5,631 bases of DNA. Origin: an uncultured Bryobacteraceae bacterium (lineage in GTDB: Bacteria > Acidobacteriota > Terriglobia > Bryobacterales > Bryobacteraceae). Position 1 is the stretch's first letter, and the number at the start of each line of letters is the position of its first letter. The notes below the pieces were generated by a model. That model searched no databases, was not told the origin of the DNA, and saw only the letters and a list, made by a program, of their open reading frames with translations. The translations under genes were made by a program, and so were the position numbers. This document shows, one piece after another, positions 4,818 through 5,631 of the stretch. The stretch lies in the NCBI GenBank assembly GCA_937921835.1, contig CAKZVG010000443.1, forward strand, positions 1-5,631, written 5' to 3'.

Positions 4818-4988
4818 GTACGTGATGGTCCTCCTGCTATAGGGTCGGGGGCTGCGCGCCTTCCCGGCACGCCCTGGCCCTGATCCGAAGACACGCCGAC
4901 TGTCGCGAAAGTCACATCTTCCGGGAAAATTCACCGCGCGGGATTCGCGTGACTCCCCCCCCCGGTGCAAGATGTCTATGGTTGTGAG
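4818..4988. other. Divergent regulatory region between DUF4332 and the sigma factor gene
   Basis: These bases must carry promoters for both directions. Visible elements are a nine-C run (4955-4963) and exact inverted pairs: TTCCCGG (4861-4867) with CCGGGAA (4921-4927), CGCGAA (4904-4909) with TTCGCG (4944-4949), and AGTCAC (4910-4915) with GTGACT (4949-4954). The last two pairs cross, so they could not both form as simple hairpins. GGGAAAA (4923-4929) followed about 18 bases later by CGTGA (4948-4952) faintly resembles an ECF-type promoter pointing at the sigma gene. I would not rely on it. Confidence 0.4.
4955..4963 (+). repeat. Homopolymeric run of nine C
   Basis: Nine consecutive C lie 25 bases upstream of the chosen sigma factor start (4989) and 1 base before the alternative GTG start (4965). 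Such runs are prone to slipped-strand length changes. It is outside the chosen reading frame, so a change would affect leader or promoter spacing, not the protein. Confidence 0.8.
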
Positions 4989-5606
4989 ATGCTCGGGTTT
5001 GTGACGCCTGACGGGATGCACGATCCGGACGCGGAACTTCTTCAGGCTGCCCGCTTGGCGCCCGATGGGGATCTGCGCGCTTTCGAGCAGTTGGTCCAAC
5101 TCTACCGCGGGCGGGTGCTGGCCGACTGCCGCTACTTGACCCGGGACTACAACAATGCCGAGGACCTGGCTCAGGAGGTGTTCGTCAAGGCCTTCTTCGG
5201 CTTGCGCGGCTTCGAGGGGCGTTCTCCGTTCCGGCACTGGCTACAGCGCATCAAGGTCCATCACTGCCTGAATCACCTGAAGCGGCGGCACGGCAGAGAG
5301 GCGCTGGCGATCGAGGAGGACGCGCTGGAGAGCCAGGGGGAACTCAGTGTCCCTCCCGCCGCGGAGAAGGCCATCGAGGAGCTGGAGCGGCGGGAGCGGA
5401 TCGACTCGATTCTCCACGCCATGCCGGCCACGCTGCGCATTCCCCTGGTGATGCGCGACATGGACGAGTTGTCCTACGAAGAGATCGCCGCCGCGCTGGG
5501 AATCGGTCTGTCGGCGGTCAAAATGAGGATTAAGCGGGCGCGGGAGCAGTTCCGGCGCCTCTATGATGGCCGGCGGACGCCGGAAGACGAGAAAGTCGCC
5601 CCATGA
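4989..5606 (+). CDS. ECF-type RNA polymerase sigma factor (RpoE-like)
   Basis: The 205-residue protein has the two conserved domains of group 4 sigma factors. Region 2 spans ~16-100, with DLRAFEQLVQLYRGRV (28-43), the core-binding and -10 segment NAEDLAQEVFVKAFFGLRGF (56-75) and WLQRIKVHHCLNHLKRR (84-100). After an acidic linker, region 4 spans ~134-192, with MPATLRIPLVMRDMDELSYEEIAAALG (145-171) and the -35 recognition helix SAVKMRIKRAREQFR (175-189). There is no region 1.1 or 3, as expected. The protein redirects RNA polymerase to stress-specific promoters. Start choice is uncertain: ATG 4989, ATG 5016 or GTG 4965 are in frame and none has a good Shine-Dalgarno. All retain region 2. The stop overlaps a following ATG, probably a cognate anti-sigma gene. 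The signal and regulon cannot be read from the sequence. Confidence 0.93.
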   Translation: MLGFVTPDGMHDPDAELLQAARLAPDGDLRAFEQLVQLYRGRVLADCRYLTRDYNNAEDLAQEVFVKAFFGLRGFEGRSPFRHWLQRIKVHHCLNHLKRRHGREALAIEEDALESQGELSVPPAAEKAIEELERRERIDSILHAMPATLRIPLVMRDMDELSYEEIAAALGIGLSAVKMRIKRAREQFRRLYDGRRTPEDEKVAP

Positions 5607-5631
5607 ACCCGGAGGGCGGCGGCGCCGGCGC
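5603..5631 (+). CDS. Start of a gene coupled to the sigma factor, possibly its anti-sigma factor (partial)
   Basis: An ATG at 5603-5605 overlaps the sigma factor stop codon as ATGA and opens a frame (MNPEGGGAG) that runs off the window. Only nine codons are present, so nothing about the protein can be read. An anti-sigma factor (often with a zf-HC2 domain and a membrane segment) is the usual occupant of this position after an ECF sigma gene, and the overlap fits coupled, stoichiometric synthesis. GGAAG about 16 bases upstream is at most a weak Shine-Dalgarno. Confidence 0.5.

Noticed and set aside
4413..4826. 9-base direct repeat GTACGTGAT at 4413-4421 and 4818-4826, flanking the DUF4332 gene almost exactly
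   Set aside because: It resembles a target-site duplication, but a 9-base match is common by chance in a window this size. There are no terminal inverted repeats and no transposase, and the first copy is part of the coding sequence.
4818..5237. Upstream extension of the DUF4332 frame into the sigma factor gene
   Set aside because: It lies opposite a clear ECF sigma domain, has no recognisable similarity, and the family start is the ATG at 4817.

Overview
This is a high-GC bacterial window with genes packed on both strands. The gene content points to a soil or sediment bacterium, and Acidobacteriota (Bryobacterales/Solibacter-like) is my best guess. The clues are a DUF481 barrel with an N-terminal SH3-like region, a MscL with a C-terminal zinc ribbon, a DUF4332 protein and an ECF sigma factor. 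This is an impression from protein style, not a phylogenetic result. I see no mobile element, CRISPR array, tRNA or rRNA.

Layout. Positions 1-659 (minus) hold the N-terminal 219 codons of a COG3581-type protein related to 2-hydroxyacyl-CoA dehydratases and their activators; the gene runs off the left edge. A divergent spacer of about 308 bases follows. At 968-1384 (plus) is a 138-residue BON-LysM protein resembling the cytoplasmic K+-binding protein Kbp/YgaU. It converges, with only 12 bases between stop codons, on a minus-strand cluster. In transcription order that cluster is DUF4332 helix-hairpin-helix protein (4817-4410), mscL with a zinc-ribbon tail (4267-3836), an exported DUF481 barrel (3839-2754), an HU/IHF-family protein (2733-2398), aquaporin aqpZ (2367-1666) and a GlsB/YeaQ-type small membrane protein (1654-1397). 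At 4989-5606 (plus), divergent from DUF4332, is an ECF sigma factor. Its stop overlaps an ATG that probably starts an anti-sigma gene cut by the right edge.

How the genes fit together. From mscL to glsB the cluster looks like one operon. mscL and DUF481 overlap by 4 bases (ATGA), DUF481 and HU are 20 bases apart, HU and aqpZ 30, and aqpZ and the GlsB gene 11, with the last Shine-Dalgarno overlapping the aqpZ stop. The products share an envelope or turgor theme: emergency solute release (MscL), water flux (AqpZ), an outer-membrane barrel (DUF481), a stress-associated membrane protein (GlsB-like) and, on the facing strand, a K+-sensor-like protein. A nucleoid protein in the middle is unexpected. 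The joint role in osmotic adaptation is inference from gene identities.

The non-coding DNA also holds structure. The 142 bases between DUF4332 and mscL contain a UNCG-type hairpin directly after the stop codon and a nested inverted repeat that can fold as a three-way junction. A small hairpin sits between the Shine-Dalgarno and the ATG of the HU gene. A run of nine C lies just upstream of the sigma factor gene.
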